From an uncultured Nitrospira sp. (GTDB lineage Bacteria > Nitrospirota > Nitrospiria > Nitrospirales > Nitrospiraceae), in NCBI GenBank assembly GCA_902500825.1, contig CABVRX010000009.1, positions 1 to 64,000 of the forward strand: a stretch of DNA of 64,000 bases. The letters run 5' to 3'. This document shows positions 35,365-43,450 of this stretch, in pieces. Both the position numbers and the translations under genes were made by a program. The notes beneath the pieces are model-generated. The model did no database searches and was not told where the DNA came from. It saw only the letters and a list, made by a program, of their open reading frames with translations. Positions within the stretch are counted from its first letter, which is position 1. Every line of letters begins with the position of its first letter.

Positions 35365-35493
35365 ATGAACGTCATCCCGACCACCGTCCTCTCGTCTCCA
35401 CTGCAATCTCTGTCTGTGTCACCCACTCACGATCTCCGCTTGGAGGTCGGCCGCCACCGGAGGTGCCACCATGCCCATTCCATGGACGCTTAA
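35365..35493 (+). CDS. Possible leader ORF overlapping the ybaK-type gene
   Basis: A 42-codon frame begins at an ATG with GTGGAG 8 nt upstream, inside the leader of the transcript. It ends 23 nt into the next gene in another frame (MNVIPTTVLSSPLQSLSVSP onwards). The product is Ser/His/Arg-rich and not family-like. It may be a regulatory upstream ORF or simply fortuitous. Confidence 0.25.
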   Translation: MNVIPTTVLSSPLQSLSVSPTHDLRLEVGRHRRCHHAHSMDA

Positions 35494-35953
35494 AACTCAT
35501 CTCGATCGTGAACATGTTCATTACGATATCTTGCCTCACTCACAAACGTTTCGTGCCCTTGCTGTCGCACAGACGCTCCATGTGCCGGAACATGAAATGG
35601 CGAAGGTGGTGATCGTGAAAGTGAAGGAGCAATTCGCCGCGACGGTGCTGCCAGCGACGGCAAAAGTGGACGTTCAGCGCCTGCGAAAGCTCTTCGGAAC
35701 TCACCGCATACGGCTTGCGACGGAAGAAGAGATCGCCAGGCTCTTTCCAGATTGCGAAGTAGGCGCCATGCCGCCGCTCGGCACGCTCTATGGACTTCCA
35801 GTGTATGTTGATCGGTCGCTCACTGATGATGAAGAGATCGTCTTTGAAGGGGGTACCCACTCGGAAGCGATCCGCATGCGCTATTGGGATTTCGCCGCGC
35901 TGGTATTTCCCGTCGTGGCCGAATTCCACCGCCAGTCCGTGGCGACCTGTTAA
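35471..35953 (+). CDS. YbaK/EbsC-family aminoacyl-tRNA deacylase-like protein
   Basis: The 160-residue protein matches the YbaK/ProX editing fold, which hydrolyses mischarged tRNA in trans. It has the N-terminal HYDILPHSQTFRALAVAQ, the catalytic-lysine strand MAKVVIVKVKEQF, then VDVQRLRKLFGTHRIRLATE. The conserved loop GAMPPLGTLYGLPVYVD ends the active site. A GGAGGTG ribosome site lies 6 nt before the ATG. It is probably monocistronic under the promoter at 35293. Which mischarged tRNA it clears cannot be read from sequence. Some relatives in this family with a C-terminal CBS domain are regulators; none is present here. Confidence 0.85.
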   Translation: MPIPWTLKTHLDREHVHYDILPHSQTFRALAVAQTLHVPEHEMAKVVIVKVKEQFAATVLPATAKVDVQRLRKLFGTHRIRLATEEEIARLFPDCEVGAMPPLGTLYGLPVYVDRSLTDDEEIVFEGGTHSEAIRMRYWDFAALVFPVVAEFHRQSVATC

Positions 35954-36114
35954 CCGGTCCGCCGTGGCACATCCTGCCCAGCGCACGAGCAACGAGCCTG
36001 GCTCAATCAGCGTTCGCTTAGTGCAGACGGCAAATCTTTAGGTTTTCTTCGATCAAAGCTGCTAGGATGGGGTGTCCCTGTCAGCATGTGCCACCCTGTT
36101 GTGAAAGGAACTCC

Positions 36115-37125
36115 ATGTTGAACAGTTCAAAACTCATCGCGGTCTGCATCGTCGCATCGCTCATCGGCCTACCGACCCTCTCGTTCGCAAAGGCGCGCGG
36201 GGGAGGAGGTTTTTCGAGCGGGGCTCGCGGCGGAAGCTCATCAATGGGCATGGGCAGCCGTGGATCCCGTACCTATCAAGACAACGGCGCCAAACCGATT
36301 GAACAGTCCACTACAGCCAAGCCCCAGACGGCACCACCGCCTACTAATGCAGCAAACAGCCCGATGACTCAGCCCACTCCAGCCACGTCACCTTCCTGGT
36401 TGCAACGCAACCCCTTGCTCGCCGGAATTGCCGGCGGTTTAGCCGGAACTTGGATCGGCCATATGCTCTTCGGCGCGACGGAGAGCAGCGCCAAGACCAC
36501 GGATGCGGAGCCGGGAGCGTCATCCGGCAACTCGTTCGGACTGATCCTCCTGTTGATGTTGGTGGGAGCCGGTGCATTCTACTATTTCAAAAAAGTCCGT
36601 CAGAGACCCGCTCCGGTGTTCACCGGACTCTCGGGTGGCATGGCCACGAGGGGAAGCCTCCTCGATATCTCATCCAACAATTCCACCGACAGGCCAGCAA
36701 CTGATACTGACTATACGGTGACGACCGACGATAAGGCAGCCTTTCAGCAACTGCTGACCGACATTCAATCCGCCTGGAGTGTGCAAGATGTGGCGGCGTT
36801 GCGACAATTTTTGACGCCGGAAATGCTGAGCTATTTCAGCACCGCCATGGCCGAGGACAACAGTCGAGGCGTGCAAAATCACGTGGAAGGAGTGGAGTTG
36901 CTCAAGGGAGATGTGCGGGAAGCCTGGTCCGAAGACAACACGGATTATGCAACCGTGGACCTACGCTGGAATGCCAGGGACTACACAGTCTCCACGACGA
37001 TCCCACGCGGAGAGCCAGGCCATCTGATTGATGGTAGTGAAGACACGCCGACTGAATCTTACGAAGTCTGGACCTTCATGCGCGTGCGAGATGGACGGTG
37101 GCTCCTGTCGGCTATTCAGCAATAA
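36115..37125 (+). CDS. Tim44-like domain membrane protein
   Basis: The 336-residue protein has a signal peptide (AVCIVASLIGLPTLSFAKA) followed by Gly/Ser-rich GGGGFSSGARGG, as in bacterial Tim44-like (TIM44/Mba1 superfamily) proteins. A Pro/Thr-rich linker leads to two hydrophobic segments (LLAGIAGGLAGTWIGHMLFG and FGLILLLMLVGAGAFYYFKK). The C-terminal Tim44 domain (about 190-336: FQQLLTDIQSAWSVQDVAAL, then YATVDLRWNARDYTV, SYEVWTFMRVRDGRWLLSAIQQ) resembles an NTF2-like fold. The ATG at 36115 has AAAGGA upstream. A strong hairpin follows the stop. Its role in the envelope is not established. Confidence 0.85.
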   Translation: MLNSSKLIAVCIVASLIGLPTLSFAKARGGGGFSSGARGGSSSMGMGSRGSRTYQDNGAKPIEQSTTAKPQTAPPPTNAANSPMTQPTPATSPSWLQRNPLLAGIAGGLAGTWIGHMLFGATESSAKTTDAEPGASSGNSFGLILLLMLVGAGAFYYFKKVRQRPAPVFTGLSGGMATRGSLLDISSNNSTDRPATDTDYTVTTDDKAAFQQLLTDIQSAWSVQDVAALRQFLTPEMLSYFSTAMAEDNSRGVQNHVEGVELLKGDVREAWSEDNTDYATVDLRWNARDYTVSTTIPRGEPGHLIDGSEDTPTESYEVWTFMRVRDGRWLLSAIQQ

Positions 37126-37137
37126 TCCGCGAGAGAT

Positions 37138-37164
37138 GGCGGCTGACTCCATGAGTCAGCCGCC
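37138..37164 (+). terminator. Hairpin terminator after Tim44-like gene
   Basis: A perfect 12-bp GC-rich stem (37138-37149 with 37153-37164) has a 3-nt loop, 13 bp beyond the stop. There is no T-run, so termination may be weak or it may stabilise the 3' end. Confidence 0.6.
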
Positions 37165-37219
37165 GATCCATCAGGCTCATCGGAATCGGACACCTGCAAT
37201 AAGTCATCTTCCTCCCTCA

Positions 37220-37239
37220 AACTAGGAGAAGTCCTAGTT
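37220..37239 (+). promoter_or_regulatory. Perfect inverted repeat upstream of alcohol dehydrogenase relic
   Basis: AACTAGGA-GAAG-TCCTAGTT has perfect 8-bp arms and lies about 78 bp before the dehydrogenase start. The spacing and symmetry fit a binding site for a dimeric LuxR/NarL- or TetR-type regulator. It survives although the gene behind it is broken. Confidence 0.45.
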
Positions 37240-37316
37240 CTATTCCACGCACATGGCAGCCTAACGTCACCTTCCTAACAACACTTCCAACCGGCACACG
37301 TTTAGGTACCGCACAG

Positions 37317-37845
37317 ATGGCCAACATGCTACACATGACGGCTGTTCAACTTCGCTCTCCTGGCGCAGCATTCGAAGTGGTCAAGCGAGAGATCCCGACA
37401 CCCGGATCCAGCCAAGTCCGCATTAAAGTGCACACCTGCGGGATTTGTCATAGTGACCTGTTTGTGAAGGAAGGCTCTTGGCCTGGCTTGCTATACCCAC
37501 GGGTCACAGGCCACGAGGCAGCTGGTATCGTTGACGAGGTTGGAACCGGCATGACGACATGGAAACGAGGCCAGCGAATGGGAGTGGGCAGGCATGGTAG
37601 ATATTGTAGTCAATGCGATCCTTGTCGACGCGGTGACTTCATGGGACGCAAGAATTTCCGTATCACGGGATTTCATGATGACGGAGGATATGCTCAGTAC
37701 ATGATTGCTCGAAGTGAAGCCTTGGCCGCCATTCCGGATTCGATCTCTCTGTCGAGGCAGCGCCGATCCTCTGTGCGGGCGTGACCATGTTCAATAGCTT
37801 GAGACATAGTGGAGCCGTCGCAGGAGATCTCGTGGACGTACCTTC
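37317..37845 (+). pseudogene. Zinc-dependent alcohol dehydrogenase, N-terminal relic
   Basis: The first 145 codons are the GroES-like half of a medium-chain Zn alcohol dehydrogenase: catalytic zinc motif HTCGICHSDLFV, GHEAAGIVDEVG, and structural zinc loop CSQCDPCRRGDF (the fourth Cys is replaced by Gly). At about 37750 one base is missing. The next frame continues the same family with VEAAPILCAGVTMFNSLRHS and GAVAGDLV, and then similarity ends. The whole NAD-binding domain is absent. This is a gene broken by one frameshift and a large 3' deletion. The upstream palindrome is preserved. Confidence 0.8.
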
Positions 37846-38229
37846 ACGGACATGGTCGAGCAACTTTGTTCGCTCGGACGGTTTTCTTTCGCGCGCCGTC
37901 ACTATATATTTAGGTATACGGGCGATGCTGTCGGAAGGGTAACGGTTCGGCAGCTCGAGAAAGTTGGACGCTAGCGTCATGCCTTATCGCGGCTTTTCCC
38001 CAGAGTATACGTTCATTCACAATAGCCGTTCTGTTCGACATGGCTATGATCCCCCACAAGCGCGTTGAGTTTCTCCTCCAAACGGTTTGCTAACACACAC
38101 GAAACGGTTGAGTGAACTAGGATGATGAGTGCGCACCGTGGATTTCAGGTGGCCAGCCTGAGGTTGTGGTGATCACTCCTGCCTCTTCGTATTTTATGTG
38201 TACGTTCCAGACGTTCAAGGATGGTGATC
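37846..38229. other. Intergenic stretch in decayed region
   Basis: About 380 bp hold no recognisable gene in any frame. They follow the broken dehydrogenase and precede a lipoprotein gene, and are probably decayed remnants plus the lipoprotein promoter. No repeat or RNA gene is evident. Confidence 0.4.
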
Positions 38230-38652
38230 ATGTTAAAAAACATAGGCAGCTCTATTCCCTTGCTCTTTGTAGTATTAGTCGGCTGTACCATATTCCCAAA
38301 GGAGGGCATGCCGCTTCGCGTTCATGACATCCATATCAACAGCCAGAACTCCATAAATCCTGCTGAATTGTATGCGGTCATCGGTGAGGAAATTCGATGG
38401 CACAACAACCTCTCGGCCCCGATCTATCTCGGATTTCTTAGTGTTCAGCCAATGAAACAGGCAGGTTGTGAAAGGGGGTTCAAGACATGGTACGGAGCGA
38501 TGCAGGATATTGTAAGGATTCCAGCAGGTAAGTATGTCAGCTTGTGTTTTCTCCAGTCTCGAATGGTCCGATACAATATCTGGACAGATATTGCAGACCC
38601 CACCCATTCGATGAGTCCAACGGCGGTTATTCATCTCGACGAAGCGGCATGA
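38230..38652 (+). CDS. Small lipoprotein, possibly cupredoxin-like
   Basis: The 140-residue lipoprotein has a lipobox at VVLVGC. The mature part has PAELYAVIGEEIRWHNNLSA and AGKYVSLCFL, the strand pattern of cupredoxin-like domains. No clear His-Cys-His-Met copper set is visible. The ATG at 38230 has AAGG about 9 nt upstream; an ATG at 38221 is in the same frame. It directly precedes, and its end may overlap, the carboxypeptidase-regulatory-like pseudogene, so the two probably formed one envelope operon. Confidence 0.6.
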   Translation: MLKNIGSSIPLLFVVLVGCTIFPKEGMPLRVHDIHINSQNSINPAELYAVIGEEIRWHNNLSAPIYLGFLSVQPMKQAGCERGFKTWYGAMQDIVRIPAGKYVSLCFLQSRMVRYNIWTDIADPTHSMSPTAVIHLDEAA

Positions 38653-38659
38653 TGTCCTC

Positions 38660-39207
38660 GTGGTGAACATGGACCCTGCCATGCACGACGTTCAAGCCTA
38701 TGAGACCTTGAACTTAGGGCCTCGCGTCTTGTTCAATGTTCCATTGTCGATCAAGTCAACGATACCCTCATGAAGCCGGGTTGAGCACGCGTGTTCACAA
38801 GCACTATAAAGGAATGACCGTCACTCAATCGGTCAAGATGACGAGAGACCGGAAGATTTTCACCATGCAATGCGGCTTCCATCCATACATGGAGAGCTGG
38901 ACATTGGTCGCAGATCATCCCTACTATGCCGTGACCGATCATGAAGGACGGTTCGAGTTGAGCGGTATTCCACCGGGACCTATCAGGTAAAGGTCTGACA
39001 TTCCTATGCCAGGGAGGACATTATGCAGACAATTACGATTGAACCGAACAAGCAGACGAGCATCACGTTGAAGGTCGGGGCGCCGATCGGACGCCTCTAT
39101 GCCAGCTAACTGGTCGAGAATGCCTACGCTCGGACACCATTTCCAAGCATGTGCTGAGTCAAATCCTTCCAACATTGGAAAAGCAAAGCACCAACGCGAA
39201 TCAGTAA
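38660..39207 (+). pseudogene. Carboxypeptidase-regulatory-like periplasmic protein, multiply broken
   Basis: Across four frame segments one coherent protein can be read: VNMDPAMHDVQAYET, FNVPLSIKS, DTLMKPG, VHKHYKGMTVTQSVKMTR, then FTMQCGFHPYMESWTL, YYAVTDHEGRFELSGIPPG. It continues TYQVKV, HSYAREDIMQTITIEP, LKVGAPIGRLYAS and a tail ending TNANQ. At least three frameshifts (about 38760, 38785 and 38980) and two in-frame stops are needed: TGA where Trp is expected before HSYARED, and TAA where Gln is expected after RLYAS. The family is periplasmic, with a beta-sandwich regulatory domain. This is an old but still alignable pseudogene. Confidence 0.8.
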
Positions 39208-39547
39208 GGGAAGTATAGAATCCTGAGTGAGCTATGCTGTTTTGTGAATTGATAATCGGCTGTTCGGAAGCTGTTGGAGGCACCTATGGTGTTCGAGATC
39301 TTCGGGTTCGCGCTGAACGTACCACCTTAAGTCTGCAGGTCTTCAAATGGACCATGATCTCAACGACTTGATGTATGAAAGGCTTAGTAGAGATATTGTC
39401 AAAAAGTGATTTCGTGAGATGCATACAATGAACTGAGCATGGTCTTCTGGTCTTCAGAAATCACGATCTTACCGGCTACGAGACGATGTATTCGAGATGG
39501 AGGTCTCGAGGCTTCTCTGACACAGAGCGACTCAGCCGCCGATCTTC
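39208..39547. other. Intergenic stretch after pseudogene
   Basis: These 340 bp have no convincing reading frame on either strand and no recognisable repeat or RNA. They probably continue the decayed region. Confidence 0.4.
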
Positions 39548-39763
39548 TTACCAAAGCAAGGGGATGAGCACATACGCGGCGGCGGAGACCAGCACACCAA
39601 TCACCACACCAAGTAGCCCTGCCACATAGAGTCCGGCAAACGGCGCCGCAAATACAATCAAGATCATGAACAGGGCCAGCGACCGATGGTCTTCGTAAAA
39701 CCTTCGGCGGGCTTCTGCCGAAAAGGAACCGGTAGAATGAGAGCCATCAGACATGTCCGGCAA
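39548..39763 (-). CDS. Small membrane protein with two transmembrane segments
   Basis: The 71-residue protein has a hydrophilic N-terminus (SAEARRRFYEDHRSL) and then a hydrophobic half that can form two helices (ALFMILIVFAAPFAGLYVAG and VVIGVLVSAAAYVLIPLLW). A TTG at 39763 lies 7 nt after GGGGAG and is favoured over the ATG at 39754, whose ribosome site would be too far. It follows the lipoprotein gene by 16 bp on the same strand and may be co-transcribed. The function is unknown. Confidence 0.6.
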   Translation of the reverse strand: MPDMSDGSHSTGSFSAEARRRFYEDHRSLALFMILIVFAAPFAGLYVAGLLGVVIGVLVSAAAYVLIPLLW

Positions 39764-39779
39764 CTCGGTTCTCCCCGTT

Positions 39780-40334
39780 TTACTGCACGGTTTGCCGTTT
39801 CAAGTTCATGCGCAGGGTCTTCATACCCCCACCGTTCACGGAGTTGTGGCCCTTGCCCGTCAGAGACAGCGATCCCCCGCCGAATGTCTCCAGTTCCTTG
39901 CACCCCCGCTTGTTGAACTCGACGACATAGGTCAGCGCTGCACTTACGGCTACCTTGTTTTCATGATTCGGAAGCGTCTTGGTTTCCTGCGGTTCAAGGT
40001 CGAACCTTTTCTCTTCGACCTTCCCATCCAACTCGCACTTGAATTGAACATGGCCGGTTAAAGCAGCATCTTTCACCCCGCTGTCCTGATCTTCTACCAT
40101 CAGCGTCACCACATACTGATCGTTCGCCGCCACTTCGACCGTTTGCCCATCCTGCACAATGTCTTTTCGCTCTTTGGTCACCACATTGTATGTCTGCCAG
40201 GTGAGAGACGGCGGAGAAGCGTCGGAACCTGGAATGACAACCATCGGCACCGGCTTGACACATCCGGCAGACAAAAGACTGAGCATGCAGACAGTCAACA
40301 CAGATATTGTGACCGCGACACGACTTGTTTTCAT
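39780..40334 (-). CDS. Lipoprotein of unknown function
   Basis: The 184-residue protein starts at an ATG with AAAGGAG 6 nt upstream. It has a signal peptide and lipobox (LSLLSAGC). The mature region is beta-rich (QTVEVAANDQYVVTLMVEDQ, VQFKCELDGKVEEKRFDL) with two cysteines that could pair. I do not recognise the family. It is probably periplasmic or anchored in a membrane leaflet, and in one operon with the small membrane protein that follows. Confidence 0.65.
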   Translation of the reverse strand: MKTSRVAVTISVLTVCMLSLLSAGCVKPVPMVVIPGSDASPPSLTWQTYNVVTKERKDIVQDGQTVEVAANDQYVVTLMVEDQDSGVKDAALTGHVQFKCELDGKVEEKRFDLEPQETKTLPNHENKVAVSAALTYVVEFNKRGCKELETFGGGSLSLTGKGHNSVNGGGMKTLRMNLKRQTVQ

Positions 40335-40547
40335 GAGAGACTCCTTTGCGTTCACTGAAGTCAGCGGCGGCATGCTAGGCGGTTCGGGGAAAGGAGTCAA
40401 GCATACGGCTTCGCAAGGCATTTGGAGCTGCCTTTAATAAAGACTTCCGCCACCTTTGCTCTTATCTGGATATCCGTCTGGCCAGGCTGGTAAAAGATGA
40501 CCATGGTCGAGTTGGTTGCAGCCCCGTCCTGAAAGGAACGTCTCGCG

Positions 40548-41270
40548 ATGATGTCAGCACTCAGAGCGATCGTGGTGCGCACCCATAGACCGCGAGGGGC
40601 CGTGTCGGCATGCACGAGGAGCACCCAGCGCCTCATTCGCTACGCCTGCCTGGCGACGGCATCGCTGGTGACGATTGCCGTCGCGGCTCAAGTGGTGCAC
40701 GCCGCAGGCGGAGGCCAGACAAAGTTTAAGCGTATTTCGACGCAGTACATTGCGGCTTTGGGCGATCCAGGTGCGACCTCCGGAAACGGCGCGCAATTAT
40801 GGGGTCTGTGGCCGCTTGACCCAGGTCCTCGAGGCGTCAAGCTGAACCGCTATCAATTACTAAAAAATTCCGGTGGCGTCGCCCCGGCGCGCTGGAAATT
40901 CGACGAGACAGACTGGTGGCTGGAGGAACACGGCCTGATCATGGAGCAACCGACCGTTCCACTTCCTCCCGGCAAATACCTGGTCACGGGTGCCCGCAAG
41001 GTGACGGCCGTGCTGACGATTCATCCCGCCGACAGCCATGGCGACACACGTTGGGAGCTCGATCAAGGCGCGACGCTCTACGACGTGACCCACCTGGCCT
41101 GTCGTTCCGCGCGCTACACACCGGCAACAGTGGGTGGTTCGTGCTCGCCGGCCGACGCGAAGCAGACGGCATTTCCAGTTGCGCCAGGGGGAACGATGCC
41201 TCCGGTCGAGGGCTGCACGAAGCAAGACTATGCGGTGCTCATCGTGATCGGCGTGGGCGTGGAAGACTGA
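40548..41270 (+). CDS. Conserved secreted protein of unknown function
   Basis: The 240-residue protein has a long basic N-region and a hydrophobic signal (YACLATASLVTIAVAAQVVHA). The mature domain has motifs I associate with an unnamed conserved family: STQYIAALGDPGATSGNGAQ, WGLWPLDPGPRGV, WKFDETDWWLEEHGLIME, ATLYDVTHLACRSARYTPA and VEGCTKQDYAVLIVIGVGVE. Three cysteines follow CRS, CSP and CTK. Tandem ATGs at 40548/40551 have AAAGGA about 10 nt upstream. A decayed partial copy of its 3' half lies at 41828-42009. Confidence 0.7.
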   Translation: MMSALRAIVVRTHRPRGAVSACTRSTQRLIRYACLATASLVTIAVAAQVVHAAGGGQTKFKRISTQYIAALGDPGATSGNGAQLWGLWPLDPGPRGVKLNRYQLLKNSGGVAPARWKFDETDWWLEEHGLIMEQPTVPLPPGKYLVTGARKVTAVLTIHPADSHGDTRWELDQGATLYDVTHLACRSARYTPATVGGSCSPADAKQTAFPVAPGGTMPPVEGCTKQDYAVLIVIGVGVED

Positions 41271-41605
41271 ACACCGGGGCGCACCGACAGCATTTGCAGC
41301 GGGTCACTAGAAACCTCCCAGTGCATCTTCTATCACTCAGTTGAAGAATGAGGAACAGGTGGGTACAGGTCTTGGCTTAGAAACGATGCGTCATCTCCCA
41401 TAAAAGACTCCTGACCCCCTTAAAAACGCATGATCTGACAAGACCTTGACGAGCTGATCTCTTTGCATTGTCAGTTTTGACGCAATGTTCGCATCAGTTT
41501 AACTACGTAACTGTTCAATCCTTGCAATATTGACATCTGACCATTTGGCGCAGCTTTTGCGTATCTTCGTTGGCAGCTGTGAACCCACCACCCTAGGAGG
41601 GATCA
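41271..41605. other. Intergenic region holding the zinc-ribbon gene promoter
   Basis: These 335 bp contain no gene. The left part (to about 41390) is similar to sequence downstream of the duplicate at 42010-42155, so it belongs to the duplicated unit. The right part holds the sigma-54-like element. Confidence 0.5.
41546..41562 (+). promoter_or_regulatory. Sigma-54-type -24/-12 promoter
   Basis: TGGCGC-AGCTT-TTGCG has the invariant GG (41547-41548) and GC (41559-41560) exactly 10 nt apart, with good flanking matches to the TGGCAC-N5-TTGC consensus. Transcription would start near 41572, leaving a short leader before the zinc-ribbon gene at 41606. Confidence 0.5.
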
Positions 41606-41779
41606 ATGGAATGTCCGAAGTGTAGAGGGAGGATGTTGTTGGAGCGGTTCTCGGATTTCTTTCTGGTGTTCTATGCATGGAAATGCATCAATTGCGGCGC
41701 TATGATCGACCGCACCATTTCCAACAACCGTCGAAAGAGTCTGGCTGTCCGTGAATCCCAGACCATTGTCGTGCGCTAA
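41606..41779 (+). CDS. 57-residue zinc-ribbon protein
   Basis: The short protein has two Cys pairs, CPKC and CINC, about 24 residues apart. A hydrophobic and aromatic segment lies between them (SDFFLVFYAWK), and a basic tail follows (SNNRRKSL). This is a small zinc ribbon. A near-perfect ribosome site (GGAGGGATCA) precedes the ATG, and a sigma-54-like promoter lies 44 bp further upstream. I recall similar short CxxC...CxxC proteins in Nitrospira-type genomes, but no function is assigned. It could bind nucleic acid or a protein partner. Confidence 0.7.
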   Translation: MECPKCRGRMLLERFSDFFLVFYAWKCINCGAMIDRTISNNRRKSLAVRESQTIVVR

Positions 41780-41827
41780 GAAGTCGAAGCAAAGGGGTCG
41801 GGAGTCTTTCATTATTATCGGTTGGCC

Positions 41828-42009
41828 ATGGAGCAACCGACCGGCCCACGCGCGATACACCGGCGACGGTGGATGGTTCGTGCTCGCCGGCCGACGCGAA
41901 GCAGACGGCGTTTCCGGTTGCACCAGTGGCAACGATGCCTCCGGTCGAAGGCTGCACGAAGCAAGACTATGCGGTGCTCATCGTGATCGGCGTGGGCGTG
42001 GAAAACTGA
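41828..42009 (+). pseudogene. Decayed partial copy of the secreted-protein gene at 40548
   Basis: The copy opens with ATGGAGCAACCGACCG, identical to 40941-40956. It then jumps across about 150 bp to a segment matching 41107-41270 at high identity (SARYTPA-like, then GSCSPADAKQTAFPV, EGCTKQDYAVLIVIGVGVE) and keeps the stop codon. The frames of the two parts do not join. Similarity continues weakly to about 42155, matching the sequence after the parent gene. It is a duplication with an internal deletion. Confidence 0.8.
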
Positions 42010-42193
42010 ACACCAGTGGCGCACCGACAGCTTGCGCGTGGACCTCAATAAAAGACTCCCGGTACACTTTTTCTCACGTGGATGTAGAGTGACAGCCGTT
42101 GAAGAGGAGAGGAACTGCGGGATAAGAACTCGGCTGGCGCAGAAACACGAGGAGAAGCGTTCTTTAAGCAGATGGCTGAGAAACGCTCTTCAG

Positions 42194-42805
42194 TTAGCAA
42201 ATCGTGCTAATCTCATCTTTTATCATTTCGTGTACTTTGCACACAGGGCATTTTTTAGCCCACATGCTTTTGGATGCTCGCCGTCTGTTATATACAGGAT
42301 TGAATGTATGTATCGCCAAACACTCCAACTTGGGAACCTCGCTGCCCAATGAGGTTGAGCTAATTTCAATGCGCGTGGTCTTAGAAAACCAGTGAGTATC
42401 AAAGTGTGACTGAGGTCGCCCTTTACCTCGGATGGTACGCCCTACATAAAGACAAGTTGAATTTGACCAGAAGCTGTAGATGCAATTCGGAAATGGAATC
42501 TTGGTATCAAACCACTGGTTGAAGTTCCGCTTCTTGGCTTCTCGCCCCCAACCTTTACTCTTCGTCACATGCCACCGCCGTCTTTTATCAACAAGTCTGT
42601 CAAACTCTGTCCGGGCGTAATCTTCCGCTAAACACTCCGACGCCAAGTCTTGAAGTTGCTGAATCGTCTTGTTGAGCCCTGAACGGTTTAATATTAGAGG
42701 CCTCCCTCGTTGCGGTGATCGTACTAATGTGCGAATTGAGTGAGTACGTCTCGAAAATAAACTTTTGAGAAGGCGATCAAATCTGACGGCAGCATGTTTT
42801 GCCAT
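42194..42805 (-). CDS. GIY-YIG-like nuclease-domain protein
   Basis: The 203-residue protein ends in a region with the GIY-YIG nuclease layout. CIYSFWSN stands for the GIY strand, and CLYVGRT for the YIG strand with its catalytic-type Arg. RGKGRPQSHF follows, and then an Glu-containing helix (SEVPKLECLAIHTFNPVYN). A CPVC pair near the C-terminus may bind zinc. The N-terminal 95 residues are basic and unassigned. The ATG at 42805 has GAGGGAG upstream. The local sequence is more AT-rich than its surroundings and an IS3 relic adjoins it, which suggests transfer. Activity is not certain because the first Gly is replaced. Confidence 0.65.
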   Translation of the reverse strand: MAKHAAVRFDRLLKSLFSRRTHSIRTLVRSPQRGRPLILNRSGLNKTIQQLQDLASECLAEDYARTEFDRLVDKRRRWHVTKSKGWGREAKKRNFNQWFDTKIPFPNCIYSFWSNSTCLYVGRTIRGKGRPQSHFDTHWFSKTTRIEISSTSLGSEVPKLECLAIHTFNPVYNRRRASKSMWAKKCPVCKVHEMIKDEISTIC

Positions 42806-42983
42806 ATTCTCCCTCGTTGGATGATTAGACCTAGTGCAATACACTATCATGATTATTGAGTCGCTCAAGGGAATTGCAAAAAGGTGGAGAGAATGTTACC
42901 GAGGGGTTGTATTCGCCGAACCATTGAGATGTCTACGCAAATGGGCTGGATAACCTAACACAGGTTTCGTGTACACCATATTA

Positions 42984-43145
42984 AGACTCACCGATCTGCC
43001 AATCGAACTCCAGTGGGTTGAGACAGACCAGACTCTGATGTAGCCACTGCCAATTATTGAATTCTTCAATGAATGTAAAGATCTCGCGACTAGCTTCGTC
43101 GCGCATGCGATACGTCTGGTGATCGGTGTGTTCACTCTTCCTGTG
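42984..43145 (-). mobile_element. IS3-family transposase OrfB, C-terminal relic
   Basis: A short minus-strand segment reads SEHTDHQTYRMRDEASREIF, then TFIEEFNNWQWLHQSL and LNPLEFDW. This is the end of the IS3 OrfB integrase domain, where the (E)A...IF.YIE.FYN..R.HS.LGYLSP.(E/D)F pattern is diagnostic. The DDE core upstream is gone. The downstream sequence near 42958-42990 (minus strand TACACGAAACCTG) resembles an IS3-type terminal repeat. Confidence 0.65.
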
Positions 43146-43450
43146 TAGATTCCCCCGCCATTCCGGGCGGGGCACTCTCAGAATTCAAGCTCTGCTTGTT
43201 CAGCATTTCACGCTGGACCTTGCCCTCACCCCCGTCCTACCAGACGAAGACTTCTCGCAGGATAAAAAAGGACCCAGATGAACTGGTCCGGGCAAATACA
43301 TTTTCTCTTCGATACCTCACATCCTCTTTTCCTTTGGCTTTAGTCGGTGGGCAGTGTTCAGACCGATTAAGGCTTGCAGAATCTGTGGTTTGCAAGCTGT
43401 CATTGCATTAAAACCGATCGTCATTAAGCAATCGCAGTGTTCATCGGCTA
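43146..43450. other. Gene-poor stretch beside IS relic
   Basis: About 300 bp contain only a 71-codon plus-strand frame without a ribosome site or family features. Nothing else is recognised. Confidence 0.35.

Noticed and set aside
43196-43411. 71-codon plus-strand frame
   Set aside because: No ribosome site, no family-like segments, lies in a decayed zone.
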